Positions 1-6,315 of a stretch of 10,754 nt of DNA are shown here, piece after piece. The stretch is from a bacterium (lineage in GTDB: Bacteria > Muiribacteriota > Ozemobacteria > Ozemobacterales > Ozemobacteraceae), in contig JACPTH010000286.1 in NCBI GenBank assembly GCA_016192885.1, positions 1 to 10,754 on the forward strand, in the 5' to 3' direction. Numbering within the stretch: position 1 is the first letter of the stretch; every line of letters begins with the position of its first letter. The notes under the pieces are model-generated. The model ran no database searches. It saw only the letters and a list, made by a program, of their open reading frames with translations, and was not told where the DNA came from. A program made the position numbers and the translations under genes.

Positions 1-456
1 CAGAATTATGACCTTCTGAAGGCGGCCGGGACCTCGGGAAAGCCGGTGTTACTTAAACGAGGGCCCGCGGCTCGTCTCGAAGAATTTCTAATGGCTGCGG
101 AGTATATTCTGGTTGCAGGAAACCCTGATGTGATTTTGTGCGAAAGAGGAATTCGAACCTTTGAAACCGCCATGAGAAATACGCTTGACCTTGCCGGGGT
201 GGCGTGGCTACAAGCAAGGACCCATCTCCCGGTTATCGTTGACCCAAGTCATGGAATAGGCGTCCGTTCTCTTGTTCCTGCAGGGGCGTTAGCGTCCCTG
301 GCGGTCGGCGCGGATGGGTTGATAGTTGAGGTTCACCCGATCCCCGAAAAAGCGGCTTCGGATGGTGCTCAATCTCTATCGAACGAGGAGTTTTCCGAAT
401 TGATGGATCGCCTACGAGAATTGGCGCCTCATTTCGGCCGTACCGTGAACAAATGA
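1..456 (+). CDS. aroF: 3-deoxy-7-phosphoheptulonate (DAHP) synthase, class I beta (AroF type), 3' part only
   Basis: This is the C-terminal 151 residues of DAHP synthase; the start lies before the window. The enzyme condenses phosphoenolpyruvate and erythrose-4-phosphate, the first step of the shikimate pathway, in the cytoplasm. Visible family motifs are the LLKRG phosphate-binding strand (about 49-63), GNPDVILCERGIRTFE (about 118-165), VDPSHG with its metal-ligand His codon at 250-252, VEVHP with its Glu codon at 328-330, and KAASDGAQS with its Asp codon at 361-363. These match the His, Glu and Asp metal ligands known in the Thermotoga-type enzyme; the Cys ligand would lie upstream. The match to the AroA_I_beta/KDO8P-synthase-like family is strong. 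A GTG at 46 is internal, not a start. The stop codon overlaps the trpE start by 4 nt (ATGA), so the two are probably co-transcribed and translationally coupled. Confidence 0.95.
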   Translation, partial: QNYDLLKAAGTSGKPVLLKRGPAARLEEFLMAAEYILVAGNPDVILCERGIRTFETAMRNTLDLAGVAWLQARTHLPVIVDPSHGIGVRSLVPAGALASLAVGADGLIVEVHPIPEKAASDGAQSLSNEEFSELMDRLRELAPHFGRTVNK

Positions 457-2249
457 TATTCTCGTTCAAACCCGCAAAGAAAATGTCAATAATGGTTCTT
501 TCGAGGGAATGCCCGGGATTGCGTGATGGAGCCACGGCAATGATAGAACTCCTGCGAATTCTTAGGCCTTCACCCCCGATTGAAACTGAATCACCAAACA
601 ATTTACCGGTTAATTCAATTCTTTTCGAATCCGCAGACCCGTCTTCACGACATGGAGGAAAATCAATACTCATTCCCGATCCCCTTTTTATGATTCGGGG
701 GAAAGAAAATGCGTTTGAGGCGGTTGAATTGCAACCAAAGCGAAGCGCACCCTGGAAACCGCTTCTAAGAGAGGCATGGAAAAACCTTTCTCTTGAGGAA
801 TCGCCGGACGGCTCCTTTTTTTCGGGGAAAATACCGGCCTTAACCGATTTTAATTCCTTGGAATTCGATGAAACAGAACGTTTGAAACACCATCCTTGTC
901 TAGCCCCGCTTGAACTTTTAATGGCAAGTTCCAATTTAGCGAAAAAGGTTGCCATTGCTCCAACGGTTGGTTTGTATGGAATGATCTCTTACGATTTGGT
1001 ATCCCGTTTCGAGGAACTTCCCCCCCCTAATTCCGATCCATGGAACGAATGGGATTTTCAATTCTGGCTTTCAGATCATTTGATAACGATAGACCATCTA
1101 AAAAATACCGCTTGGATAACCGTTTCCGCTCCTCACGAAGAGTTTAGCTCCGAGGCTGTTGGTAACCAGGTATCGTTGTTTAACCAGCTTTCCCAGGATT
1201 TAAATTCCCTTGAACAGACCTGGAAAATTGCCGTGGAAGCCGGGAAAAAATTTGAAAATAAACCTACCTTAGAACCGGAAAGGCTAAACACAAATTCGAC
1301 CGGTCTCCAAACATTTCATCCCCGCAAAATTGTTGAAGAACTTAGTAACCATGGAATGACGATTTGCGACGAACTTCCTGCCCCTTCTTATGAGGCATTG
1401 GTTTCCGACTTGAAGGAAAAAATCAAAGATGGCGTCGTTTTTCAGATTGTTCCATCGAGGGCAAATACTATTTTTCCAATAAAAATTCCATGGAAAATTT
1501 ATTTTGAACTCCGCAAACTCAATCCTTCCCCGTACATGTTTTTTATCCGCGATGACCGCGGATGTCTTCTTGGCGCTTCTCCGGAGACATTTCTTCGAAT
1601 CGAGAGAGTAAAATCATCGAATTCCGATTCCAAGTCATGGAATGTTATTACCTGCCCTATCGCGGGAACTCGCCCAAGGGGTTTAACACCAGATGGGAAA
1701 GTTGACGAAGAACGCGACCTGAGATACGAATTTGAGTTAAAATCCGATGTAAAGGAATTAGCCGAACATTCCATGCTTATCGACCTTGCGAGAAATGATA
1801 TCGCGAAAGTGAGTATTCCCGGGTCTCGCAGAGTAGAAAAACCCGCGATTGTTGAGAAATTTTCCCATGTACAACATTTAGTTTCATGGGTAAAAGGGGA
1901 GCTTAATTTTTCTGAATATGGCCCCTTTCAAGCATATTTGGCTGTTGCAAACGCGGGAACCCTTACCGGCGCTCCCAAAATTTCCGCCATGAAATTGCTT
2001 CGAGAATGTGAGGTAAGCGCACGGGGGTACTATGGGGGTTCCGTGGGTTATTTTGGGTTTGATGGGACGTGCGATCTTGCCATAGTGATTCGAAGTTTGC
2101 GGGTTATTGATGAATTGGGGGTAGCCAGATCGGGCGCGGGAATCGTAGCTGATTCAATTCCTCCGGCTGAATTTGACGAAACCGAGCGGAAATTAGATTC
2201 CATCCGAGTTGCGCTTCTTTTGGCTTTGAAAAAGAATGCGCAAGAATAA
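453..2249 (+). CDS. trpE: Anthranilate synthase component I
   Basis: TrpE converts chorismate plus ammonia, delivered by TrpG, to anthranilate, the first committed step of tryptophan synthesis. The protein is 598 residues, longer than the roughly 520 of E. coli TrpE, partly through a longer low-complexity linker at about 230-310. Chorismate-binding motifs are intact: NPSPYMFF (357-364), PIAGTRPRG (402-410), MLIDLARND (441-449), GTLTGAPK (502-509), and GAGIVADSIPPAEFDET near the end. ILFESAD (56-62) matches the LLES tryptophan-binding motif of E. coli TrpE, with Glu and Ser kept, so feedback inhibition by tryptophan is likely. Start choice: ATG 540 has a better ribosome site (GGAG at 528-531). 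However, residues about 14-35 (CPGLRDGATAMIELL and neighbours) resemble the E. coli N-terminus before LLES, so a start at 453 (or 483/492) is preferred. The protein resembles the E. coli-type TrpE more than the short chorismate synthase-like relatives such as PabB. Confidence 0.96.
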   Translation: MIFSFKPAKKMSIMVLSRECPGLRDGATAMIELLRILRPSPPIETESPNNLPVNSILFESADPSSRHGGKSILIPDPLFMIRGKENAFEAVELQPKRSAPWKPLLREAWKNLSLEESPDGSFFSGKIPALTDFNSLEFDETERLKHHPCLAPLELLMASSNLAKKVAIAPTVGLYGMISYDLVSRFEELPPPNSDPWNEWDFQFWLSDHLITIDHLKNTAWITVSAPHEEFSSEAVGNQVSLFNQLSQDLNSLEQTWKIAVEAGKKFENKPTLEPERLNTNSTGLQTFHPRKIVEELSNHGMTICDELPAPSYEALVSDLKEKIKDGVVFQIVPSRANTIFPIKIPWKIYFELRKLNPSPYMFFIRDDRGCLLGASPETFLRIERVKSSNSDSKSWNVITCPIAGTRPRGLTPDGKVDEERDLRYEFELKSDVKELAEHSMLIDLARNDIAKVSIPGSRRVEKPAIVEKFSHVQHLVSWVKGELNFSEYGPFQAYLAVANAGTLTGAPKISAMKLLRECEVSARGYYGGSVGYFGFDGTCDLAIVIRSLRVIDELGVARSGAGIVADSIPPAEFDETERKLDSIRVALLLALKKNAQE

Positions 2250-2296
2250 TGGAAAGAGGCGATAGGAAAAAGTGAAGGAAATCGTTAAACTGAACT

Positions 2297-2306
2297 AAAA
2301 TGATAA
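2297..2306 (+). repeat. Direct repeat copy 1 (possible target-site duplication)
   Basis: AAAATGATAA here is identical to 2483-2492. The second copy carries the trpG ATG (2486-2488). The first copy also contains an ATG (2299), which may be where trpG began before the insertion. Confidence 0.5.
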
Positions 2307-2329
2307 GCGTTCAGCTATCAGCTGTTAGC
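2304..2329 (+). repeat. Left inverted end of the trpE-trpG element
   Basis: This 26-nt arm pairs with 2454-2479 with three mismatches. It also contains a short self-complementary stretch: CAGCT (2312-2316), a 3-nt loop, then AGCTG (2320-2324). It can therefore form either a local hairpin or the long-range stem with the right arm. Confidence 0.7.
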
Positions 2330-2453
2330 TAAAAGCACCGAGTAATGCGGTTTAAGAGTGCAAAGAAACTTGAAATGTTGAAGGATTCCCAAAGTTTGAT
2401 ATTTATTTGGAGCGGTGTAGTGGATAAAGAATTTCCTAGGGTTTTTGCTGAAT

Positions 2454-2479
2454 GCTGACCGCTGATAGCTGAAGGCTTA
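2454..2479 (-). repeat. Right inverted end of the trpE-trpG element
   Basis: This is the inverted partner of 2304-2329 and ends 6 nt before the trpG ATG. It contains GAAGG (2471-2475), the only Shine-Dalgarno-like sequence close to trpG, so the element appears to supply the trpG ribosome site. Confidence 0.7.
2471..2475 (+). promoter_or_regulatory. trpG ribosome binding site inside the repeat arm
   Basis: GAAGG lies 10 nt before the trpG ATG (2486). It is part of the right inverted arm. In RNA, GAA (2471-2473) and G2475 could pair with the left arm, so folding could limit access to it. The site itself is seen; its control by folding is inferred. Confidence 0.55.
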
Positions 2480-2482
2480 CCA

Positions 2483-2492
2483 AAAATGATAA
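2483..2492 (+). repeat. Direct repeat copy 2 overlapping the trpG start
   Basis: AAAATGATAA is identical to 2297-2306 and covers the first codons of trpG. This copy would be the regenerated target on the trpG side of the insertion. Confidence 0.5.
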
Positions 2493-3136
2493 TCGGAATA
2501 ATAGATAATTTTGACTCCTTTACTTATAATTTGGTTGATGAATTCTTGCGACGAGGTCATTTGACGAGAATTTATCGAAACGATGTTTCTATCGAACGTC
2601 TTCAAAGAATTGCGGAAAAAGAGAAATGGAATGCAATGGTTTTTTCTCCCGGCCCTTCCTCCCCGGAAGAAGCTGGAATTTCCATTGAGGCGGTTCGAGC
2701 CTTTGCAGGAAAAATTCCCATGCTTGGGGTTTGTCTTGGCCATCAGGCAATAGTGGTCGCTTTTGGAGGCAGGGTTAGTCGGGCCCCAATGCCGGTTCAT
2801 GGCAAACACTCGCTAATTTACCATTGCGGTCGAGATTTGTTTGAAAGCTTGCCTAACCCGATGGGAGTCGCAAGGTATCACTCATTATGCGCCGTTGAAA
2901 TGCCCGATGTTCTTGAAACCACCGCATCCTGTCATGCTTTACCTTTTGTAACGGGAAGCGATGCAATCGACCTCGCAAAAATTTCTGGGAAGCATTTGGT
3001 GATGGCTCTCAAACACAAGAAATTCCCAATTTGGGGTGTCCAATTTCACCCGGAAAGTTTTTTAACGCCTGAAGGCGGGCGAATCATCGATCGATTTGTT
3101 GAATTATCATCCGCCAAAAATTATGTCGCTGTCTGA
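2486..3136 (+). CDS. trpG: Anthranilate synthase component II (glutamine amidotransferase)
   Basis: TrpG (216 residues) is the class I glutamine amidotransferase partner of TrpE: it hydrolyses glutamine and passes ammonia to TrpE. The N-terminal DNFDSFTYNLV (7-17), the FSPGPSSPEEAGIS loop (about 53-66), the nucleophile Cys83 in GVCLGHQ, and the His188/Glu190 pair in QFHPES are all present, so the catalytic triad is complete. The length is typical of a stand-alone TrpG, a little over the usual 190-200 because of a segment at about 140-165. Because TrpG-type subunits can also serve PabB, the trpE and trpD neighbours decide the assignment. The start ATG lies at the edge of the MITE-like element, and the 3' end overlaps trpD by 14 nt. 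Confidence 0.95.
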   Translation: MIIGIIDNFDSFTYNLVDEFLRRGHLTRIYRNDVSIERLQRIAEKEKWNAMVFSPGPSSPEEAGISIEAVRAFAGKIPMLGVCLGHQAIVVAFGGRVSRAPMPVHGKHSLIYHCGRDLFESLPNPMGVARYHSLCAVEMPDVLETTASCHALPFVTGSDAIDLAKISGKHLVMALKHKKFPIWGVQFHPESFLTPEGGRIIDRFVELSSAKNYVAV

Positions 3137-4172
3137 ATCAATTCGTGCTCTGGTGAGCGGGAAGTCGCCGAATCCCACCCGCGAATCCGCGGCTCTAAAA
3201 GATATTTTTCGCGGAGACCCGAACCCGGTACAAGTTTCTGCATGGCTTACAGCTCTTTCTATTCGGGGAGAAACCCCTGAGATTTTAGCCGCGTTAGTTG
3301 AGGTAATGCGATCCCATGCTAAACCTTTTCCAGTTCCGCGCCATGAATCAGGTATTCCCCCGCTTGTTGACACCTGCGGAACCGGCGGAGATAATTCGGG
3401 GAGTTTTAACGTTTCTACCGCGGCCGGGTTAATCGCGGCAGCGTCAGGCGGGCGAGTTGTAAAACATGGTAACCGCTCGGCTTCTTCACGCTGTGGAAGC
3501 GCCGATCTGTTAGAAGCCGCGGGGATATGTTTAGATCCTCCCCCTGAGGTGTCAGCCAGAATGCTGGAGTTGTTTGGATTCGCCTTCCTTTATGCCCGCG
3601 AGTATCACCCCGCAATGCGGATTGTGGGAAAAATTAGAACCGATTTGGGGTTCCGTACCGTATTCAACCTTCTTGGCCCCCTTTCCAACCCCGCAAAAGT
3701 TAAGCGGCAACTTCTTGGGGTTTTTTCTCGCGTTTGGGTGAGACCGATCGCTGAAGCGCTGAAAACTCTTGGACACGAACACGCGCTGGTAGTGCATGGA
3801 AACGGCTTGGATGAAATTGCGCTAGATGAACCAACCTATGCTTTCGAAGTAAAAGATGGGACGGTAAAAGAGTTTTTTATAGACCCTGAAAAGCTTCCGG
3901 TGCGAAAAGCTTCGAAATCTGAATTTGCGGGCGGGGATTCTTCCAGGAACGTTGAAATTCTTTGGCAGATTTTATCCGGAACAAAATCATCCGCTTCCGA
4001 AGTTTCCATTTTGAACGCTGGTGCCGTTCTTTATATTTCAGGTCTTGCCGAGAACCTTACGGAAGGGATCCACAAAGCCCGCGCTACGGTAGAGACCAAA
4101 AAGGCTGCGGAACATTTCTCGGCAATGATTGATTTCCAAAAAAAGATTAACGAAGGTTCCGAGTCGGTTTAG
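3123..4172 (+). CDS. trpD: Anthranilate phosphoribosyltransferase
   Basis: TrpD transfers phosphoribose from PRPP to anthranilate, the second step of the tryptophan branch. From ATG 3123 the protein has 349 residues, normal for the family. An in-frame TTG at 3096 would add nine residues with no family counterpart, so the ATG is chosen, as MSLSESIRALVSGK matches the usual TrpD N-terminal helix. Motifs: DTCGTGGD PRPP loop (GTGGD at 86-90), NVST (96-99), KHGNR (114-118), HPAMR, the LGFRTVFNLLGPLSNPA segment (about 175-191) and GLDE (228-231). Sequence such as ARMLELFGFAFLYAREYHPAMR is that of TrpD rather than thymidine phosphorylase. No clear Shine-Dalgarno precedes the ATG; the 14-nt overlap with trpG suggests translational coupling. 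No trpC or trpF follows, and a new promoter appears just downstream. Confidence 0.95.
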   Translation: MSLSESIRALVSGKSPNPTRESAALKDIFRGDPNPVQVSAWLTALSIRGETPEILAALVEVMRSHAKPFPVPRHESGIPPLVDTCGTGGDNSGSFNVSTAAGLIAAASGGRVVKHGNRSASSRCGSADLLEAAGICLDPPPEVSARMLELFGFAFLYAREYHPAMRIVGKIRTDLGFRTVFNLLGPLSNPAKVKRQLLGVFSRVWVRPIAEALKTLGHEHALVVHGNGLDEIALDEPTYAFEVKDGTVKEFFIDPEKLPVRKASKSEFAGGDSSRNVEILWQILSGTKSSASEVSILNAGAVLYISGLAENLTEGIHKARATVETKKAAEHFSAMIDFQKKINEGSESV

Positions 4173-4199
4173 AAACACGCTTACTGCAGTTTCCCCTCT

Positions 4200-4229
4200 T
4201 TGACATAAACTCGAAGTCGATGTTATCCT
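4200..4229 (+). promoter_or_regulatory. Putative sigma70-type promoter for the transglutaminase-permease genes
   Basis: TTGACA (4200-4205), a perfect -35 consensus, is followed after 18 nt by TATCCT (4224-4229), a 4/6 match to the -10 consensus. It lies 81 nt before the start at 4310, in the only sizeable gap (4173-4309) between trpD and the next gene. That gap shows no clear intrinsic terminator for the trp block. Confidence 0.5.
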
Positions 4230-4299
4230 TCGTTCAAAGTTAATCCCTTAATTTATTTTCCCGGGTCACCAACGGTAATTTAGGCTAAATGCCGGAAAT

Positions 4300-4303
4300 G
4301 AGG
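4300..4303 (+). promoter_or_regulatory. Ribosome binding site that favours ATG 4310
   Basis: GAGG lies 6 nt before ATG 4310, a good position. The upstream in-frame ATGs at 4289 and 4298 have only weak sites (an AGG at 4282-4284), so 4310 is taken as the start. Confidence 0.5.
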
Positions 4304-4309
4304 ACAATC

Positions 4310-6196
4310 ATGATTCGATCTGCGCGCCAAGCTTACAAAAATCCGATTTCCATTTTACTTGTTTTAAGCGCTTTTGTTTTAATTGTACAATCATGTAGCG
4401 CCGTAACTATTGAGTTAAAAACCGGTGAGAAATTTCAGGGGGATTTTAACTTCAAAGATGGTAAATTACTTCTTGGTTCGGGTTCCAATTTAGACCCGCT
4501 AAATGTTCGACACATCCTTTTTACCGAAAATTCAAAAAATGCCTCAACCTCAAAGGTTCTGTCGGGAAGCCCGGAGGAAGTCCTGGCTCTTGCAGCTTCA
4601 GCTTCGGCATTTGAAGCCGGGTTCCCGGACGCGGCAGGAATCATTCTCCTGGATGATTGGCGCCACGAATACCGCCCGGATGGGTCCTTTTCGGTTTTTG
4701 TACACTTTATAGCGAAAGTTAAAAAGGAACACCGCAAACAATGGGCTGACCAAGTAATCGGATTTACAGAAGGACGAGACAAAGTCCATATCAAGCGCGC
4801 CAGAAGTATTAACCCGGATGGAAAGGTATATGAGGCTGACCCAGGCCAAATGAAGATCAACAAACCACAGATTTCCCCCGGAATTTTTGTAAAATACATG
4901 CTTGCAGCCCTTCGAATTCCAAATGTAGAAATCGGCTCTATTGTTGAAGTTGAATGGGAAATTGAAGATTTTAACCCTTACAACCGGGAATTTTTCTTCC
5001 CGACGAACTATTTCCAGGGAGAAGATCCGGTTTTTCTGAGCAGAATGATGGTGGAAATCCCGAAGGAAAAAACTCTGTTTTGGGAAACCCGTAATTTCCC
5101 TAAGGGTTTAGAATCGCCGGCTGAAAATTTGGAGGGAAATGTTAAGCGATATACCTGGGAACTTCGAGAAGTTCCCCCTTTGGTAGCGGAACCACTAATG
5201 CCTCACAGCGCCGATTCGATGCCCTACGTTCAAGCTTCCCTTTTCGAAGGTTGGGAAAAAATTCATGATTGGATAAACAATTATTGGAAAAATAATACGA
5301 CCCCGTCGCCCGAGTTGGCAAGTCAAACCATTGATTTGGTGAAAGGTTTAACCACTGAAGAAGAAAAAATCGCCAAGATTTATCATTGGATTCAAAAGAA
5401 CATTAGGTACATCATTATCAAAAGCGATGCTGCCACGCTTTATGGGAGCTACCCCGCGCACGAAACCGTTCAAAAACAGTTTGGATGCTGCGTTGATAAG
5501 GCAATGGTGTTTTCAGCAATGTTGAACGCCGTTGGAATTAAAAACGGTCCTCTATTAATTAACGCGTATTCCCATGAAATGTCCAAAAGAATTCCGAACC
5601 TTCACATAACGCATTCTATATCGAGAATCACGCGAGCAAACGGGCAAAAAATGTATCTTGATTCCACCGGGTACGATTTTAGATACCCCTCATTTGCCTG
5701 CGGCGATCAGGGAAGATTGTGCGTCGATCCGTTTGACCGCTCCGTCGATTTTATCCCGATGCAAAACCCGGAAGATAACTTGTACCAAATTAATTCGAGC
5801 ATGACTCTTTCCCTGGATGGCACGATTCACGTAAAGAGCGAAAAAAAATACAAAGGGGAAATGGAAGCCGGGGCAAGAGCTTCAATGAAGGCAATGAAAC
5901 CCGCCGAACGCGAGAAGTTTCTTAGCGGCCGGATAAACGGGTATGCTCCCTCGGCGAATCTCCTTAATTTTTCCTTTGAAAACCTTGAAGATATAGAAAA
6001 GCCGTATTCATATTCATTTCAGTACGAGATTACCCGCTATCCCAGGGAAATAGCCGATTTAATGGTTTTTAAAGTTCCGGGATGTCTCGAAACCCTTAGT
6101 TTTCCGGAAGCGGCCTTTGCAAGCCGGTCTTTTCCCATCGAATATGAATCGTTAATGAAAATACCGTATCGTATAAAATGGTGCTTTCCAGAATAG
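4310..6196 (+). CDS. Exported DUF3857/transglutaminase-like protein with a truncated C-terminus
   Basis: From ATG 4310 this gives 628 residues (ATG 4289 would add seven). Order of parts: a signal peptide (hydrophobic about 12-30; VQSC is a weak lipobox, so a lipoprotein is possible); a short beta segment VTIELKTGEKFQGDF-DGKLLL; a DUF3857-type domain (about 95-270); a transglutaminase-like core (about 335-470); and the beginning of a DUF3858-like C-terminal domain. The core keeps a Cys-His-Asp triad: Cys394 in FGCCVDKA, His435 in ITHSIS, Asp451 in YLDSTG (the family usually has GDC rather than GCC). Such proteins are thought to act outside the cytoplasm as proteases, transglutaminases or peptide-bond enzymes; the substrate is unknown. 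The protein stops at PYRIKWCFPE, but the last strand and helix of the domain are encoded in another frame downstream, so this is a truncated, possibly impaired gene. It may still be made. Confidence 0.8.
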   Translation: MIRSARQAYKNPISILLVLSAFVLIVQSCSAVTIELKTGEKFQGDFNFKDGKLLLGSGSNLDPLNVRHILFTENSKNASTSKVLSGSPEEVLALAASASAFEAGFPDAAGIILLDDWRHEYRPDGSFSVFVHFIAKVKKEHRKQWADQVIGFTEGRDKVHIKRARSINPDGKVYEADPGQMKINKPQISPGIFVKYMLAALRIPNVEIGSIVEVEWEIEDFNPYNREFFFPTNYFQGEDPVFLSRMMVEIPKEKTLFWETRNFPKGLESPAENLEGNVKRYTWELREVPPLVAEPLMPHSADSMPYVQASLFEGWEKIHDWINNYWKNNTTPSPELASQTIDLVKGLTTEEEKIAKIYHWIQKNIRYIIIKSDAATLYGSYPAHETVQKQFGCCVDKAMVFSAMLNAVGIKNGPLLINAYSHEMSKRIPNLHITHSISRITRANGQKMYLDSTGYDFRYPSFACGDQGRLCVDPFDRSVDFIPMQNPEDNLYQINSSMTLSLDGTIHVKSEKKYKGEMEAGARASMKAMKPAEREKFLSGRINGYAPSANLLNFSFENLEDIEKPYSYSFQYEITRYPREIADLMVFKVPGCLETLSFPEAAFASRSFPIEYESLMKIPYRIKWCFPE

Positions 6197-6315
6197 CAAA
6201 AAGGGTTCCGCTTGATTTTTACGCTTCATTCAAAGCCGAGCTTGATAAGATTGAGCGGTTTAAAAACGAGCGAATCTTTCTTTTAAAAACCTCTTCGAAG
6301 GGAAACCAGCCATGA
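6148..6315 (+). pseudogene. Out-of-frame C-terminal remnant of the upstream transglutaminase-like gene
   Basis: In the -1 frame relative to the gene at 4310-6196, an open stretch from just after a TGA at 6145-6147 reads IVNENTVSYKMVLSR followed by VPLDFYASFKAEL and IERFKNERIFLLK, then TGA at 6313-6315. This is the pattern of the terminal strand and helix of DUF3857/DUF3858 proteins, and it aligns with the end of the paralogue downstream (RANYPSFK onward). The TGA overlaps the next gene's ATG as ATGA, the usual sign of translational coupling. The parent gene therefore probably once ended here, and a deletion (I estimate about 40-45 codons, by comparison with the paralogue) that also shifted the frame cut it off. 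A sequencing or assembly error is the alternative. Confidence 0.6.
6298..6302 (+). promoter_or_regulatory. Ribosome binding site of the second transglutaminase-like gene
   Basis: AAGGG lies 9 nt before ATG 6312, so the gene has its own site even though the truncated upstream frame no longer reaches it. Confidence 0.6.

Larger units (their letters stand above)
2304..2479. mobile_element. MITE-like inverted-repeat element between trpE and trpG
   Basis: Two 26-nt ends at 2304-2329 and 2454-2479 are inverted copies of each other, with 23 of 26 positions matching, including an exact 13-nt core TTCAGCTATCAGC / GCTGATAGCTGAA. About 124 nt of non-coding sequence lie between them, with no transposase. 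An exact 10-nt direct repeat AAAATGATAA lies at 2297-2306 and 2483-2492, close to both ends, as a target-site duplication would. The repeat is a few nt off the outer limit of the matching ends, so the true boundaries could instead be about 2307-2482. Small size, inverted ends, flanking duplication and intergenic position fit a non-autonomous miniature element or a paired REP-like repeat. The family is not recognised. What is seen is the repeat structure; mobility is inferred. Confidence 0.6.
2250..2485. other. trpE-trpG intergenic region (236 nt)
   Basis: This gap is unusually large for an otherwise overlapping aroF-trpE-trpG-trpD block. No convincing small gene is seen: the only obvious ATG in it (2299) opens a ten-codon frame. 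Most of the gap is taken up by the inverted-repeat element at 2304-2479. The 54 nt just after trpE are purine-rich and hold no compact hairpin followed by a T run, so no intrinsic terminator is evident and read-through from trpE to trpG is plausible. Confidence 0.7.

Noticed and set aside
233..955. A 240-codon open frame on the minus strand across the aroF-trpE junction
   Set aside because: It lies opposite strongly conserved AroF and TrpE sequence in another frame and its translation has no recognisable motif; it is a shadow of the real genes.
1020..1027. An eight-C run in trpE as a possible frameshift site
   Set aside because: The reading frame and the TrpE alignment are intact on both sides; it encodes a proline run.
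3096..3122. TTG start for trpD nine codons upstream of the ATG
   Set aside because: The extra residues have no counterpart in TrpD, and MSLSESIRALVSGK from the ATG fits the family start.
4173..4200. An intrinsic terminator after trpD
   Set aside because: No stable GC-rich hairpin followed by a T run is found between trpD and the promoter at 4200.
6160..6196. Programmed -1 frameshift joining the two frames of the first transglutaminase-like gene
   Set aside because: No slippery heptamer is seen near the stop, and a simple shift would still leave about 40-45 family residues missing, so deletion explains it better.
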